A DNA stretch of 64,000 bases from an uncultured Alphaproteobacteria bacterium (GTDB lineage: Bacteria; Pseudomonadota; Alphaproteobacteria; Methylaequorales; Methylaequoraceae), in contig CABZFH010000003.1 in the NCBI GenBank assembly GCA_902524895.1, forward strand, positions 1 through 64,000, in the 5' to 3' direction. The notes under the pieces are model-generated. The model was not told where the DNA came from, searched no databases, and saw only the letters and a list, made by a program, of their open reading frames with translations. Position numbers and translations under genes: made by a program. Positions 8,243 to 17,580 of this stretch are shown here, one piece after another. Every line of letters starts with the position of its first letter. Position 1 is the stretch's first letter.

Positions 8243-10858
8243 TATGTTATTTAAGTAGTTATTCAATTCTTTTATTTTGCTTGGATCATTACCACCGCCT
8301 TGAGCTAAGTCGTTTCTTCCTCCACCTCCAGACCCTCCAAAAAAAATTGAAATTTCTTTTACCAACTGACTTGCAGTAATCTTTGAATGTAGGTCATGTG
8401 AAACCTTTACAACTATTGAAACTTTTTTTTCTTCAATTCTCAATAGAATAATTATCCCAGATTTAATTTCCTCACTAATTTTATCTGCATGATTTTTCAT
8501 TTCTCTTGAAGGAATCATTAATTCTTGAATGTACACTTTAAAGTTATTAATTTTTTTTAAATTTTTTGGATTATATTTTTCTATTTGGTTTTTAAACTTT
8601 TCTTTTTTTAAACTAGCATTTTCTGAAATTAAATTTTTAACTTTATTTATTAATTCTCCTTCTTTGCTTTTAAGAAGTACTGTAAGTTGGGAAAGCATTT
8701 CTGAATGTTCAGCATTTTTTATAATAGCTTCCTCTCCTGTTATAGCCTCAATTCTTCTAACACCAGATGAAACTGAGGATTCAGTTAAAATTTTTATCAA
8801 TCCTATTTCCCCGGTATTATTCACGTGTGTTCCACCACAAAGTTCTGATGACACGAAACTAAAATCTTTTTTAGTACTTTTAAAAGTCACAACTCTAACT
8901 TTTGACGGATATTTTTCACCAAACAAACCAATTGCACCCTCAGAGATAGCTTTTTTATATTCTTTAAATTTTATTGATACTTTTAAATTTTCTCTAATAA
9001 TATTATTCAAAAAATTTTCTATTAACATTAATTTTTTATTTTCAACAGGCTTATTGTGTGTAAAATCAAACCTTAATTTTCTTTCTGAAACTAGTGATCC
9101 TTTTTGTTTTACATGAGCACCTAATATCATTCTTAATACTTCATGAAGTAGATGCGTTGATGTATGATTACTTTGTATTTTTTTTCTTTTGCGCTGATTA
9201 ATCCCAATTTTAAAATTTTGTCCAACAACTAGATCCGAATCAAAATTTTTCGCAAAATGAAAAAAAATAGCATTTTGTTTTTGCGTATCAAAGATGTCGC
9301 AAATTTTTAAACTAGTTTTAGTATCAATCACCAATCCAGAATCACCTATTTGACCTCCTGCTTCAGCATAGAATGGTGTTTTTGAGAAAATTAGAATTGC
9401 ATCATTTAATCCTTTAGTATTTTGGTAGCTTTTGTTATCTTTAAAAATTTTCAAAAGTTTTGTAATTTCTTGAAAATTCTCATACCCTGAAAATTTTGTA
9501 TCACATTCTTTCAAATTAATTTTACTAAGGAAATCTTGATTAATTGTTGTCTGTTTTTTTCCAATCCAAGAAGCTTTAGACCTATTTTTCTGACCAAGCA
9601 TGAGCTTTTCAAATTCATTCATATTGATCTTTAAATTTTTCTCTCTTAAAATATTTTCAGTCATATCTACTGGAAACCCGTAAGTATCGTACAATTTAAA
9701 CGCTAGATTTGCAGAAAAATAATTACTTTTTAAGGTTGAAATTTCATCATTTAAAATTTTTAATCCTTCTTTCAGAGTTTCTGAAAATTTTTCTTCTTCA
9801 TATCTTAAGGTTTCTACAATAAACTTCTCTTCATTTTTTAAATATTGGTAAAAATTTTTGTATTGATCACAAACGCTATGAACTAATTTATTTAAAACCT
9901 TATCTTCTTTACCTAATATTTGTAGATGCCTTGAAGCTCTTCTTATGATCCTTCTTAGAACATAACCCCTCCCTTCATTAGAAGGTAAAACTCCTTCGCT
10001 AATTAAAAAAGTTATTGCTCTTATATGATCTATAATAACTCTGAAGGATATAATATTTTGATTGTTAGCCTGAATTCCCAGTAAATTTTCTAAATCATTT
10101 TTAAGAATTTTAAAAATATCAATGTCATAATTATTGGTTTTTCCATTAATTACTGCATTTATTCTCTCAAGACCCATCCCAGTATCAACACATTTGATTG
10201 GTAAGTTGAATAACTTATCTTCTTTTTTTTCGTGTTGCATAAAAACTAAATTCCAAATTTCAACAAATCGGTTGCCATCCTGATTTTTAGTTCCTGGTAA
10301 GCCACCAGAAATTTTGTCTCCATTGTCATAAAATATTTCACTGCATGGACCACAAGGGCCAACTTCACCCATTGACCAAAAATTATCATTGGATGCAATT
10401 TCAATTATTCTTGAAGATTCGAGGCCAGATATTTTTTTCCAAAAATTTAAGGACTCCTCGTCACCTTTATACACCGTTACTATTAATTTTTGAGAGCTTA
10501 AGGATAAAACTTTTGTCAGAAACTGCCACGCAAAATATATTGCTTGTTCTTTAAAATAACCTCCAAAAGAAAAATTACCCAACATTTCAAAAAAAGTATG
10601 GTGTCTAGGTGTATACCCTACGTTATCCAAATCATTATGTTTCCCCCCAGCTCTAAGACATTTTTGTGATGAAACAACGTTGGTACTCGATGCTTTTTCT
10701 AATCCAATAAACCAGTCTTTAAATTGTACCATTCCTGCATTTGTGAATAAAAGCGATTGATCATTTAAGGGTAGCAAAGAAGAGGATTCAAAAAAAACAT
10801 GTTCGTTATTTTCAAAATACTTTATGAATTCTTTTCTAATATCTCCAGAATTTCTCAT
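8231..10858 (-). CDS. alaS: Alanyl-tRNA synthetase
   Basis: Charges tRNA-Ala. All domains are present: class II catalytic core at the N-terminus (HNDLDNVGYTPRHHTFFEMLGNF region near 75-97), the editing domain with zinc ligands HTSTHLLH and CGGTHV, and the glycine-rich C-Ala end (GGSGGGGRNDLAQGGG). I place the start at the ATG at 10858 (MRNSGDIRKEF), which matches the family; an in-frame TTG two codons upstream is possible. That gives 875 residues, the normal length. It follows recA by 52 bases on the same strand, a common alphaproteobacterial arrangement. Confidence 0.96.
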   Translation of the reverse strand: MRNSGDIRKEFIKYFENNEHVFFESSSLLPLNDQSLLFTNAGMVQFKDWFIGLEKASSTNVVSSQKCLRAGGKHNDLDNVGYTPRHHTFFEMLGNFSFGGYFKEQAIYFAWQFLTKVLSLSSQKLIVTVYKGDEESLNFWKKISGLESSRIIEIASNDNFWSMGEVGPCGPCSEIFYDNGDKISGGLPGTKNQDGNRFVEIWNLVFMQHEKKEDKLFNLPIKCVDTGMGLERINAVINGKTNNYDIDIFKILKNDLENLLGIQANNQNIISFRVIIDHIRAITFLISEGVLPSNEGRGYVLRRIIRRASRHLQILGKEDKVLNKLVHSVCDQYKNFYQYLKNEEKFIVETLRYEEEKFSETLKEGLKILNDEISTLKSNYFSANLAFKLYDTYGFPVDMTENILREKNLKINMNEFEKLMLGQKNRSKASWIGKKQTTINQDFLSKINLKECDTKFSGYENFQEITKLLKIFKDNKSYQNTKGLNDAILIFSKTPFYAEAGGQIGDSGLVIDTKTSLKICDIFDTQKQNAIFFHFAKNFDSDLVVGQNFKIGINQRKRKKIQSNHTSTHLLHEVLRMILGAHVKQKGSLVSERKLRFDFTHNKPVENKKLMLIENFLNNIIRENLKVSIKFKEYKKAISEGAIGLFGEKYPSKVRVVTFKSTKKDFSFVSSELCGGTHVNNTGEIGLIKILTESSVSSGVRRIEAITGEEAIIKNAEHSEMLSQLTVLLKSKEGELINKVKNLISENASLKKEKFKNQIEKYNPKNLKKINNFKVYIQELMIPSREMKNHADKISEEIKSGIIILLRIEEKKVSIVVKVSHDLHSKITASQLVKEISIFFGGSGGGGRNDLAQGGGNDPSKIKELNNYLNNILKH

Positions 10859-10910
10859 CTTCAAACCTAATAAACTACAATAGTATTTAGATTTTTAAAA
10901 GTAAAAACGG

Positions 10911-11963
10911 TTAATCTTTAGCTAATTTTTTATTGTCATCTTGAGTAACTTCTTCCTGAGTTATCTCATCTTCTGAGAAATTTTTTTCGCTTTCATTTTT
11001 CCTTAGTTCATTTTCAATACTGTTAGCAACATCAGGATTATCTTTTAAAAAGATTTTTACATTTTCTCTGCCTTGACCAATTCTGTCATTATTGTATGAA
11101 TACCAAGCTCCTGCTTTATCAATAATATTATGTTTAACAGCTAGATCAACTATTTCTCCAGTTTTTGAAATACCTTCTCCATACATTATATCAAATTCTA
11201 CGGTTTTAAATGGTGGTGCTAATTTATTTTTAACCACTTTAACTTTTGTTTGATTACCTATGATCTGATCTCTATCTTTGATTGCTCCTATTCTTCTAAT
11301 ATCCAGTCTAATTGAAGCATAAAATTTTAATGCATTTCCACCTGTCGTTGTCTCGGGGTTACCAAACATAATTCCAATTTTTTGACGAATTTGATTTATA
11401 AAGATAACAAGTGTATTAGATTTAGCTATTGAACCAGTCAATTTTCTTAGCGCTTGACTCATAAGTCTTGCATGAAGACCCATATGAGAATCGCCCATAT
11501 CGCCTTCTATTTCAGCTCTAGGAACCAAAGCAGCCACAGAATCCACAACTAAAAGATCAATAGCACTTGAACTTACCAATGTATCGGCAATCTCGAGTGC
11601 TTGTTCGCCATTATCTGGTTGAGAAATCAACATATTATCAGTATCAACTCCTAACTTTTTAGCATAAACTGGATCTAATGCGTGTTCAGCATCTATGAAT
11701 GCACAAGTACCACCATTTTTTTGCGATTCAGCAAGTGCATGTAAAGCTAATGTTGTTTTTCCAGAACTTTCTGGACCATAAATCTCTACAATTCTTCCTT
11801 TTGGAAAACCTCCAATGCCTAGTTCTAAGTCTAAACTTAATGATCCAGTAGATATTGTTTCAATTTCGACTTTATCTTTTTGTCCAAGACGCATTACAGA
11901 GCCTTTTCCAAAACTTCTTTCAATTTGGCTAATGGTTGATTCTAATGATTTTAATTTATCCAT
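10911..11963 (-). CDS. recA: Recombinase A
   Basis: ATP-dependent strand-exchange protein of homologous recombination and SOS induction. The Walker A motif GPESSGKT is near residue 65, Walker [11 protein letters not shown] near 140, and loop L2 ([23 protein letters not shown]) is intact. It is 350 residues with an acidic, glutamate-rich tail, as usual. I see no clear LexA operator in the 63 bases upstream. Lies between dksA and alaS, all on the minus strand. Confidence 0.97.
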   Translation of the reverse strand: MDKLKSLESTISQIERSFGKGSVMRLGQKDKVEIETISTGSLSLDLELGIGGFPKGRIVEIYGPESSGKTTLALHALAESQKNGGTCAFIDAEHALDPVYAKKLGVDTDNMLISQPDNGEQALEIADTLVSSSAIDLLVVDSVAALVPRAEIEGDMGDSHMGLHARLMSQALRKLTGSIAKSNTLVIFINQIRQKIGIMFGNPETTTGGNALKFYASIRLDIRRIGAIKDRDQIIGNQTKVKVVKNKLAPPFKTVEFDIMYGEGISKTGEIVDLAVKHNIIDKAGAWYSYNNDRIGQGRENVKIFLKDNPDVANSIENELRKNESEKNFSEDEITQEEVTQDDNKKLAKD

Positions 11964-12026
11964 TTTTATTTGTTCTATAAATGTTCTTTATACAGTAACA
12001 TAAAATTTTTAAAATAAAAGCTAAAT

Positions 12027-12452
12027 TTAATACTCTTTTTCTTTGTAAACTTTTTCATTCTTTTCGTGATTTTCTTGAGCCTCAAGAGTTAAGGTAGCTA
12101 CAGGTCTAGCTTTTAGCCTTTCAATACTAATAGGCTCCATTGTTTCTTCGCAATATCCATATGTTCCATCTTCAATTTTTTTAAGTGCTTTATTAATTTT
12201 TGATAATAATTTTCTTGACCTATCCCTAGTTCTCAGCTCTAGAGTTCTATCTGACTCTAAGGAAGCTCGATCACTTAAATCAGGCTTATTACTTGGTTCT
12301 TCTTTAAGCTTTTGTAATGTTACACTAGATTCAGACATAATATCTTTTTTCCAATCTAGCAATTTATTCTTAAAATAAGCTAACTGTTTAGGGTTCATAA
12401 ATTTTTCACTAGAATTTGGCTCATAGCTTCCATTTAATTTTTTTCTTTTCAT
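12027..12452 (-). CDS. dksA: RNA polymerase-binding transcription factor DksA
   Basis: DksA enters the secondary channel of RNA polymerase and acts with ppGpp in the stringent response. The coiled-coil tip DRASLESDR and the C-terminal signature GTYGYCEETMEPISIERL...RPVATLTLEAQE are clear. Only one Cys remains of the four zinc ligands of E. coli DksA, as in many alphaproteobacterial homologues. I choose the ATG at 12452 (MKRKKLNGSYEP), giving 141 residues; the reading frame continues upstream to 12638, but that part is hydrophobic, unconserved and would overlap the divergent gmhB gene. Confidence 0.9.
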   Translation of the reverse strand: MKRKKLNGSYEPNSSEKFMNPKQLAYFKNKLLDWKKDIMSESSVTLQKLKEEPSNKPDLSDRASLESDRTLELRTRDRSRKLLSKINKALKKIEDGTYGYCEETMEPISIERLKARPVATLTLEAQENHEKNEKVYKEKEY

Positions 12453-12541
12453 ATAAAATCCAAAATTAACAATAAAAAAATTTTTATATTGCATATAATT
12501 ATATTTGAAGAAAAAATGAATCAAGTTAAATTTAAAAAATA

Positions 12542-13033
12542 ATGAAAAAAGCTGTTTTTTTTGATAGAGACGGAGTGCTAAATGTTGATAAAGGTTATCA
12601 GTTTGAAATTTCTTCTTTTGAATGGATACCCGGTGCAAAAAGAGCTATCAAACTATTAAATGATTTGGATTATTTAGTTATTGTTATAAGTAATCAATCC
12701 GGAGTATCCCGAGGTTATTATAATGAAAGTCATATTAAAAAACTCCACAAATGGATGAATTCAGAATTAAAAAAACAAAACGCATTAATAAATGATTTTT
12801 TTTATTCCACAGAAATGCCATCAGAGGAAATAAATCAAAAATCGCGAAGAAAACCTAGTCCTTTGATGGTTATTGAGGCAATAAAGAAATATTCAATAAA
12901 CAAAAAAAAAAGTTTTTTAATCGGTGACAAACAATCAGATGTCAAAACTGCTGAAAATGCAAATATTCGTGGTTATTTATTCAGAGAAGAAGATTTATTT
13001 GAAAGAGTAAAAGAAATTTTAAAAGAATTTTAA
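12542..13033 (+). CDS. HAD phosphatase, GmhB-like (heptose 1,7-bisphosphate 7-phosphatase)
   Basis: HAD-IIIA phosphatase with motif I FFDRDGVLNVDKGY (residues 6-19), motif II VISNQSG, motif III RRKPSPLM and motif IV LIGDKQSDVKTA. GmhB makes the heptose precursor of LPS; histidinol-phosphatases of the same family are an alternative. At 163 residues it is slightly short, and the segment between motifs II and III (FFYSTEMPSEEINQKSRRKP) lacks the Cys/His zinc loop of E. coli GmhB, which leaves the exact substrate open. Divergent from dksA. Confidence 0.75.
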   Translation: MKKAVFFDRDGVLNVDKGYQFEISSFEWIPGAKRAIKLLNDLDYLVIVISNQSGVSRGYYNESHIKKLHKWMNSELKKQNALINDFFYSTEMPSEEINQKSRRKPSPLMVIEAIKKYSINKKKSFLIGDKQSDVKTAENANIRGYLFREEDLFERVKEILKEF

Positions 13034-13137
13034 TCTTATTCTTTTCAAATAAAAAATAAGACATATATAACATATAATTACATTTTTTGTGATAAGATAT
13101 AAAACAATTAGCTAGATTAAGCATTAAACAGATTTAA

Positions 13138-14817
13138 ATGTTAGATAATTTTGAAAAAAAGAAAAAAAAATTTGTTCCTTATCCAAAAGGAAGAGAGATA
13201 AACAGCGAATCCGTTAATCAAGTTCAAGATTTGATCTCTAAGCTCCCACTAAGAAGAGATTTGTTGATAGAGTATTTTCATCTAATTCAAGACAAATATC
13301 GATGTATTAGAAAAAAACACTTGGCAGCACTTTCTTCGTTATTAAAAATTCCCTTTGCTGAAACTTTCGAAGTAGCAACTTTTTACGCTCATTTCGATGT
13401 TATTGATGATGAAGATGAGACACCACCGAAGATTACCGTTAGAGTATGCGACAGTTTAACTTGCGAACTTAAAGGAAGTCCTGAGCTAATTAGTAAACTA
13501 AAAAACAATACAAATAAAAATGATGTTAGAATTGTTCGTGCACCTTGTATGGGTTTATGTAACGTTGCGCCTGCTTGCGAAGTAGGACACAATCATGTAG
13601 TAAATGCTAGTGAAAGTAAAGTTATTCAAGCAATAGAAACTAACAATACTCATCCTTCTACAATCAATGGTGTATCATTTGAGGATTATTTAGAAAGTGA
13701 TGGATATAAATTATTAAAATCTTGCTACTCAGGAAATATAAATGTTGAAAAGATTATTGATGAACTTAATAATTCTGGTTTAAAGGGTATGGGAGGCGCT
13801 GGTTTTCCGTCTGGACAGAAATGGAAATTCGTAAGGATGGAATCTGGTCCAAGATTAATGACGATTAATGGTGATGAAGGTGAACCTGGTACTTTTAAAG
13901 ATAAATTATATCTAGAAACTGACATGCATAGATTTTTGGAAGGAATGCTTATAGCTGCATGGGCTGTTGAAGCTAGAGAAATTTACATTTACATGAGGGA
14001 TGAATATCCTGCAATAAGAATAAAATTACTTCAAGAAATTGAAAAGTTAATTTCAAACAACATTATCAAAAAAGACTATGTCCACGTTAGAAGAGGTGCT
14101 GGAGCATATATCTGCGGTGAAGAATCCGCAATGATTGAATCAATTGAAGGTAAAAGAGGAATGCCTAGACATAAACCCCCTTTTGTTTCGAAAGTTGGAC
14201 TTTTTGGGTTACCCACACTAAATCATAACATTGAGACCGTTTATTGGATCAGAGATATTATTGAAAAAGGTCACAAATGGTATGCAGATCAAGGAACAAG
14301 AGGATTCAAAGGGCCTCACAGTTTTTCAGTCTCAGGAAGGATCAAAAATCCTGGAGTTAAATTAGCTCCTGCAGGTACAACTATGAATGAGCTTCTAAAT
14401 GATTATTGTGGTGGGATGGAAGATGGACACAAATTCTTTGGATATTTACCAGGTGGAGCATCTGGGGGAATACTGCCTGCTTCAAAGGCTGATATACCTC
14501 TAGACTTTGGCACACTAGAAGAGTATGGATGTTTTATTGGTTCAGGAGCTGTTGTTGTGTTTTCTGATAAAGATGATATTACTAGTATAGTGTTAAATCT
14601 TCTTAAATTTTTTGAAGATGAAAGTTGTGGTCAGTGCACACCTTGTAGAGTAGGCACTGAAAAAGCTGTAAAATTGTTAGAAAAAGGTAACTGGGATAAA
14701 AATTTGCTTAATGAGTTAGTTGAAATTATGGGTGATGCATCTATTTGTGGTCTAGGTCAGGCAGCTGGCAACCCGATTAGAAGTGCTATTAATTTTTTTG
14801 GAAATCACTTAAAATGA
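13138..14817 (+). CDS. NAD-dependent formate dehydrogenase beta subunit, NuoE-NuoF fusion
   Basis: Diaphorase subunit that passes electrons from formate to NAD+. Residues 1-165 form a NuoE-like thioredoxin fold with 2Fe-2S ligands C104, C109, C137 and C141. Residues 195-559 are NuoF-like: glycine-rich NADH/FMN site GLKGMGGAGFPSGQKWKF, RRGAGAYICGEESAM, and 4Fe-4S ligands C497, C500, C503 and C537. In Rhodobacter and Cupriavidus Fds these are two proteins (FdsG and FdsB); here they are fused, as in the two-subunit FDH1 of Methylorubrum extorquens. Overlaps the alpha subunit gene by four bases (ATGA). Confidence 0.93.
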   Translation: MLDNFEKKKKKFVPYPKGREINSESVNQVQDLISKLPLRRDLLIEYFHLIQDKYRCIRKKHLAALSSLLKIPFAETFEVATFYAHFDVIDDEDETPPKITVRVCDSLTCELKGSPELISKLKNNTNKNDVRIVRAPCMGLCNVAPACEVGHNHVVNASESKVIQAIETNNTHPSTINGVSFEDYLESDGYKLLKSCYSGNINVEKIIDELNNSGLKGMGGAGFPSGQKWKFVRMESGPRLMTINGDEGEPGTFKDKLYLETDMHRFLEGMLIAAWAVEAREIYIYMRDEYPAIRIKLLQEIEKLISNNIIKKDYVHVRRGAGAYICGEESAMIESIEGKRGMPRHKPPFVSKVGLFGLPTLNHNIETVYWIRDIIEKGHKWYADQGTRGFKGPHSFSVSGRIKNPGVKLAPAGTTMNELLNDYCGGMEDGHKFFGYLPGGASGGILPASKADIPLDFGTLEEYGCFIGSGAVVVFSDKDDITSIVLNLLKFFEDESCGQCTPCRVGTEKAVKLLEKGNWDKNLLNELVEIMGDASICGLGQAAGNPIRSAINFFGNHLK

Positions 14818-17579
14818 AAAAAATTAACTTTTTCATCGATGGAAAAATTGTCGTAGCAGAACAAGGTGAATCCATCTGGAAGGTAGCAAAGAGGTATGGA
14901 AATACATTGCCTCATCTCTGCTATGCTGATAAATCTGGTTACAGAGCTGATGGAAATTGTAGAGCATGTATGGTTAGCATTGAGGGCGAAAGAGTGTTAG
15001 CTGCTTCTTGCCTTAGGGAACCTTCAGAGGGAATGAAGGTCTTTACTAAAGATGCAAGATCAAAAAAATCCAGACAAATGGTATTGGAACTTCTCGTTAC
15101 TGACCAACCTCAGATTGACCTTTCTCATGATCCTGAGTCTCATTTTTGGAAAATGGCAGAAAAAGTTGATGTTTCTAAAAGTAGATTCGACAAAAGAGAA
15201 GCAACAATGGTTCCGAATTCAGATAATTCAAATAAAGCCATGTCAGTTAATTTAGACGCTTGTATTCATTGCAATTTGTGCGTTAGGGCATGTAGAGAAG
15301 TTCAAGTTAATGATGTTATCGGAATGGGTGAGAGAGGTCATTCATCAAAAATTATTTTTGATTTTGATGATCCAATGGGAGATTCTACTTGTGTGAGTTG
15401 TGGAGAGTGTGTTCAAGCATGTCCAACTGGAGCATTGATGGAGTCATCTCTTTTGGATAAAAGTGGAAAAAATAAAGGAAAACATGACAGAGAGGTTGAT
15501 TCTCTTTGTCCTTACTGTGGAGTTGGTTGCCAACTGACCTTCAAAATCAAAGATGATAAAATAATTTCTGCTGACGGAAGAGACGGTCCTGCAAACAATA
15601 GTAGGCTATGCGTTAAGGGTAGATTTGGATTTGATTATATAAACAATCCTGAAAGATTAACTAAGCCACTAATAAGAAAAAAAAATGTTAAAAAAGACCC
15701 TAACGAGAGAGTTGACCCTTCAAACCCTTTTTCTCATTTTCGTGAAGCCAGTTGGGAAGAGGCACTTGACTTAGCTGGTAAAAGTTTACTTAAAATAAGA
15801 GATAATGTACCTGGAAATTCTTTAGCCGGTTTTGGTTGTGCTAAAGGATCAAATGAAGAAGCATATTTATTTCAGAAACTTGTTAGAACAGGCTTTAATA
15901 ATAATAATGTTGATCATTGCACAAGAATGTGTCACGCCTCTTCAGTTGCGGCTTTAATGGAAGCAATTGGAACAGGAGCTGTAACAGCCCCTGTGTCAGA
16001 AGTCAAAAACGCAGAAGTCGCCATTATTATTGGTGCGAGACCTTCTCAAAACCATCCCGTAGCAGCCACGTTTATTAAAAATGCTGTCAAAAAAGGATTA
16101 AAACTTATTATTATGGATCCAAGAAAGCAAGAATTATCAACTCTTGCAGAAAAACATCTTCAGTTTAAACCAGGTACAGACGTAGCACTTCTTAATGCTA
16201 TGCTTAACGTTATAATAGAAGAAGGCTTAGTTGATCGACAATATATCGAAAAACATACTGAAGGTTACCAACAGTTAATTTCTCACGTTAAAGATTTCAC
16301 ACCAGAAGAAATGTCGCCAATATGTGGAATTAGTGTTGACGAGATTAGAGAAACTGCGAGAATTTTTGCAAATGCAAAATCTGCAATGATTTTTTGGGGA
16401 ATGGGAATATCTCAGCACATTCACGGAACAGACAACTCAAGGTGCTTAATTTCGTTAGCCTTAACTACAGGAAATGTTGGAAGACCTGGAACAGGTCTTC
16501 ACCCTCTCAGAGGACAAAACAACGTTCAAGGTGCATCTGATGTAGGCCTAATACCAATGGTATTACCAGACTATCTTCCTATTACTGACAAAAAGAATGT
16601 TGAGTTTTTCGAAAATTATTGGGGAACTAAATTAAATCCCAATCCTGGTTTAACAGTGGTAGAAATTATGGAAGCTATTTATAAGCAGGAGATTAGAGGT
16701 TTGTATGTCATGGGAGAAAACCCAGCTATGTCAGATCCTAATGCTAACCATGCTAGAGAAGCTCTTTCAAAATTAGATACTTTAGTAGTTCAAGACATCT
16801 TTTTAACAGAAACCGCTTACTTAGCTGATATTGTACTTCCTGCCTCAGCTTTTCCTGAAAAGACAGGAACATTTACGAATACAGATAGAAGAGTACAATT
16901 AGCTAGAAAAGCAGTTAACCCACCTGGTGATGCAAAACAAGATTGGTGGATAATTCAAGAGTTGGCTAAACGGTTTGATCTTAACTGGAACTATAATGGT
17001 CCAGATGAAATATATGATGAACTAAGGAACTGTATGGAATCTATTAAAAATATTAGTTGGGAACGTTTGGTAAAAGAAGGTGCTGTAACTTATCCTTGCG
17101 ACGACGAAAATAAACCAGGAAATGAAGTTATTTTCGGAGAGGGATTTCCTACTAACAATAAAAAAGGAAGATTAGTTCCTGCGAACGTGATTTCGCCTGA
17201 CGAAGTTCCTGATAAGGAGTTTCCTTTTGTTCTTACTACAGGAAGACTCTTAGAGCACTGGCATACAGGATCAATGACAATGAGAGCATCTATACTTAAC
17301 TCAATTGAACCTGAACCATATGTACATATTTCAAAAAAAGATATGAAGAGAAATAACTTACAGCAGAATGATATTGTTCAGCTTTCAACAAGAAGAGGCA
17401 AAGTAGATGTAAAAGTTAGATTTGATAGAATGATACCTGAGGGTATGGTTTTCATGCCATTCTGTTTTGAGAACGCGCCAGTGAATGTTCTTACAAATCA
17501 GGCTTTAGATCCGGATGGCAAAATACCTGAACTAAAATATTGTGCCGCTAAAATAGACAAAATTCAAGCTGGAGCTTAG
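14814..17579 (+). CDS. Formate dehydrogenase alpha subunit (Mo/W-bis-PGD)
   Basis: Catalytic subunit oxidising formate to CO2 in the cytoplasm. Order: 2Fe-2S ferredoxin domain (C36, C49, C52, C66); a ferredoxin-like pair of 4Fe-4S sites (CIHCNLCVRAC and CVSCGECVQAC, about 143-205); then the molybdopterin oxidoreductase body starting with CPYCGVGC, with the probable metal-ligand Cys in DHCTRMCHASS near residue 370. It is a Cys, not selenocysteine, enzyme. The H-x3-C-x2-C-x5-C cluster that follows the 2Fe-2S domain in Cupriavidus-type FdsA is absent (the stretch reads SHDPESHFW). Length 921 residues. No FdsD gene follows. Confidence 0.93.
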   Translation: MKKINFFIDGKIVVAEQGESIWKVAKRYGNTLPHLCYADKSGYRADGNCRACMVSIEGERVLAASCLREPSEGMKVFTKDARSKKSRQMVLELLVTDQPQIDLSHDPESHFWKMAEKVDVSKSRFDKREATMVPNSDNSNKAMSVNLDACIHCNLCVRACREVQVNDVIGMGERGHSSKIIFDFDDPMGDSTCVSCGECVQACPTGALMESSLLDKSGKNKGKHDREVDSLCPYCGVGCQLTFKIKDDKIISADGRDGPANNSRLCVKGRFGFDYINNPERLTKPLIRKKNVKKDPNERVDPSNPFSHFREASWEEALDLAGKSLLKIRDNVPGNSLAGFGCAKGSNEEAYLFQKLVRTGFNNNNVDHCTRMCHASSVAALMEAIGTGAVTAPVSEVKNAEVAIIIGARPSQNHPVAATFIKNAVKKGLKLIIMDPRKQELSTLAEKHLQFKPGTDVALLNAMLNVIIEEGLVDRQYIEKHTEGYQQLISHVKDFTPEEMSPICGISVDEIRETARIFANAKSAMIFWGMGISQHIHGTDNSRCLISLALTTGNVGRPGTGLHPLRGQNNVQGASDVGLIPMVLPDYLPITDKKNVEFFENYWGTKLNPNPGLTVVEIMEAIYKQEIRGLYVMGENPAMSDPNANHAREALSKLDTLVVQDIFLTETAYLADIVLPASAFPEKTGTFTNTDRRVQLARKAVNPPGDAKQDWWIIQELAKRFDLNWNYNGPDEIYDELRNCMESIKNISWERLVKEGAVTYPCDDENKPGNEVIFGEGFPTNNKKGRLVPANVISPDEVPDKEFPFVLTTGRLLEHWHTGSMTMRASILNSIEPEPYVHISKKDMKRNNLQQNDIVQLSTRRGKVDVKVRFDRMIPEGMVFMPFCFENAPVNVLTNQALDPDGKIPELKYCAAKIDKIQAGA

Positions 17580-17580
17580 A

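Noticed and set aside
8529-9116. 195-residue plus-strand frame opposite alaS
   Set aside because: It is a shadow of the alaS coding strand; the alaS motifs on the other strand are decisive.
12453-12638. N-terminal extension of the dksA reading frame
   Set aside because: It is hydrophobic and unlike any DksA, overlaps the divergent phosphatase gene, and the ATG at 12452 gives the standard length.
13034-13137. Terminator or promoter before the formate dehydrogenase genes
   Set aside because: A 7-bp repeat (TCTTATT/AATAAGA) with a long loop and several AT-rich hexamers are present, but none stands out from background.
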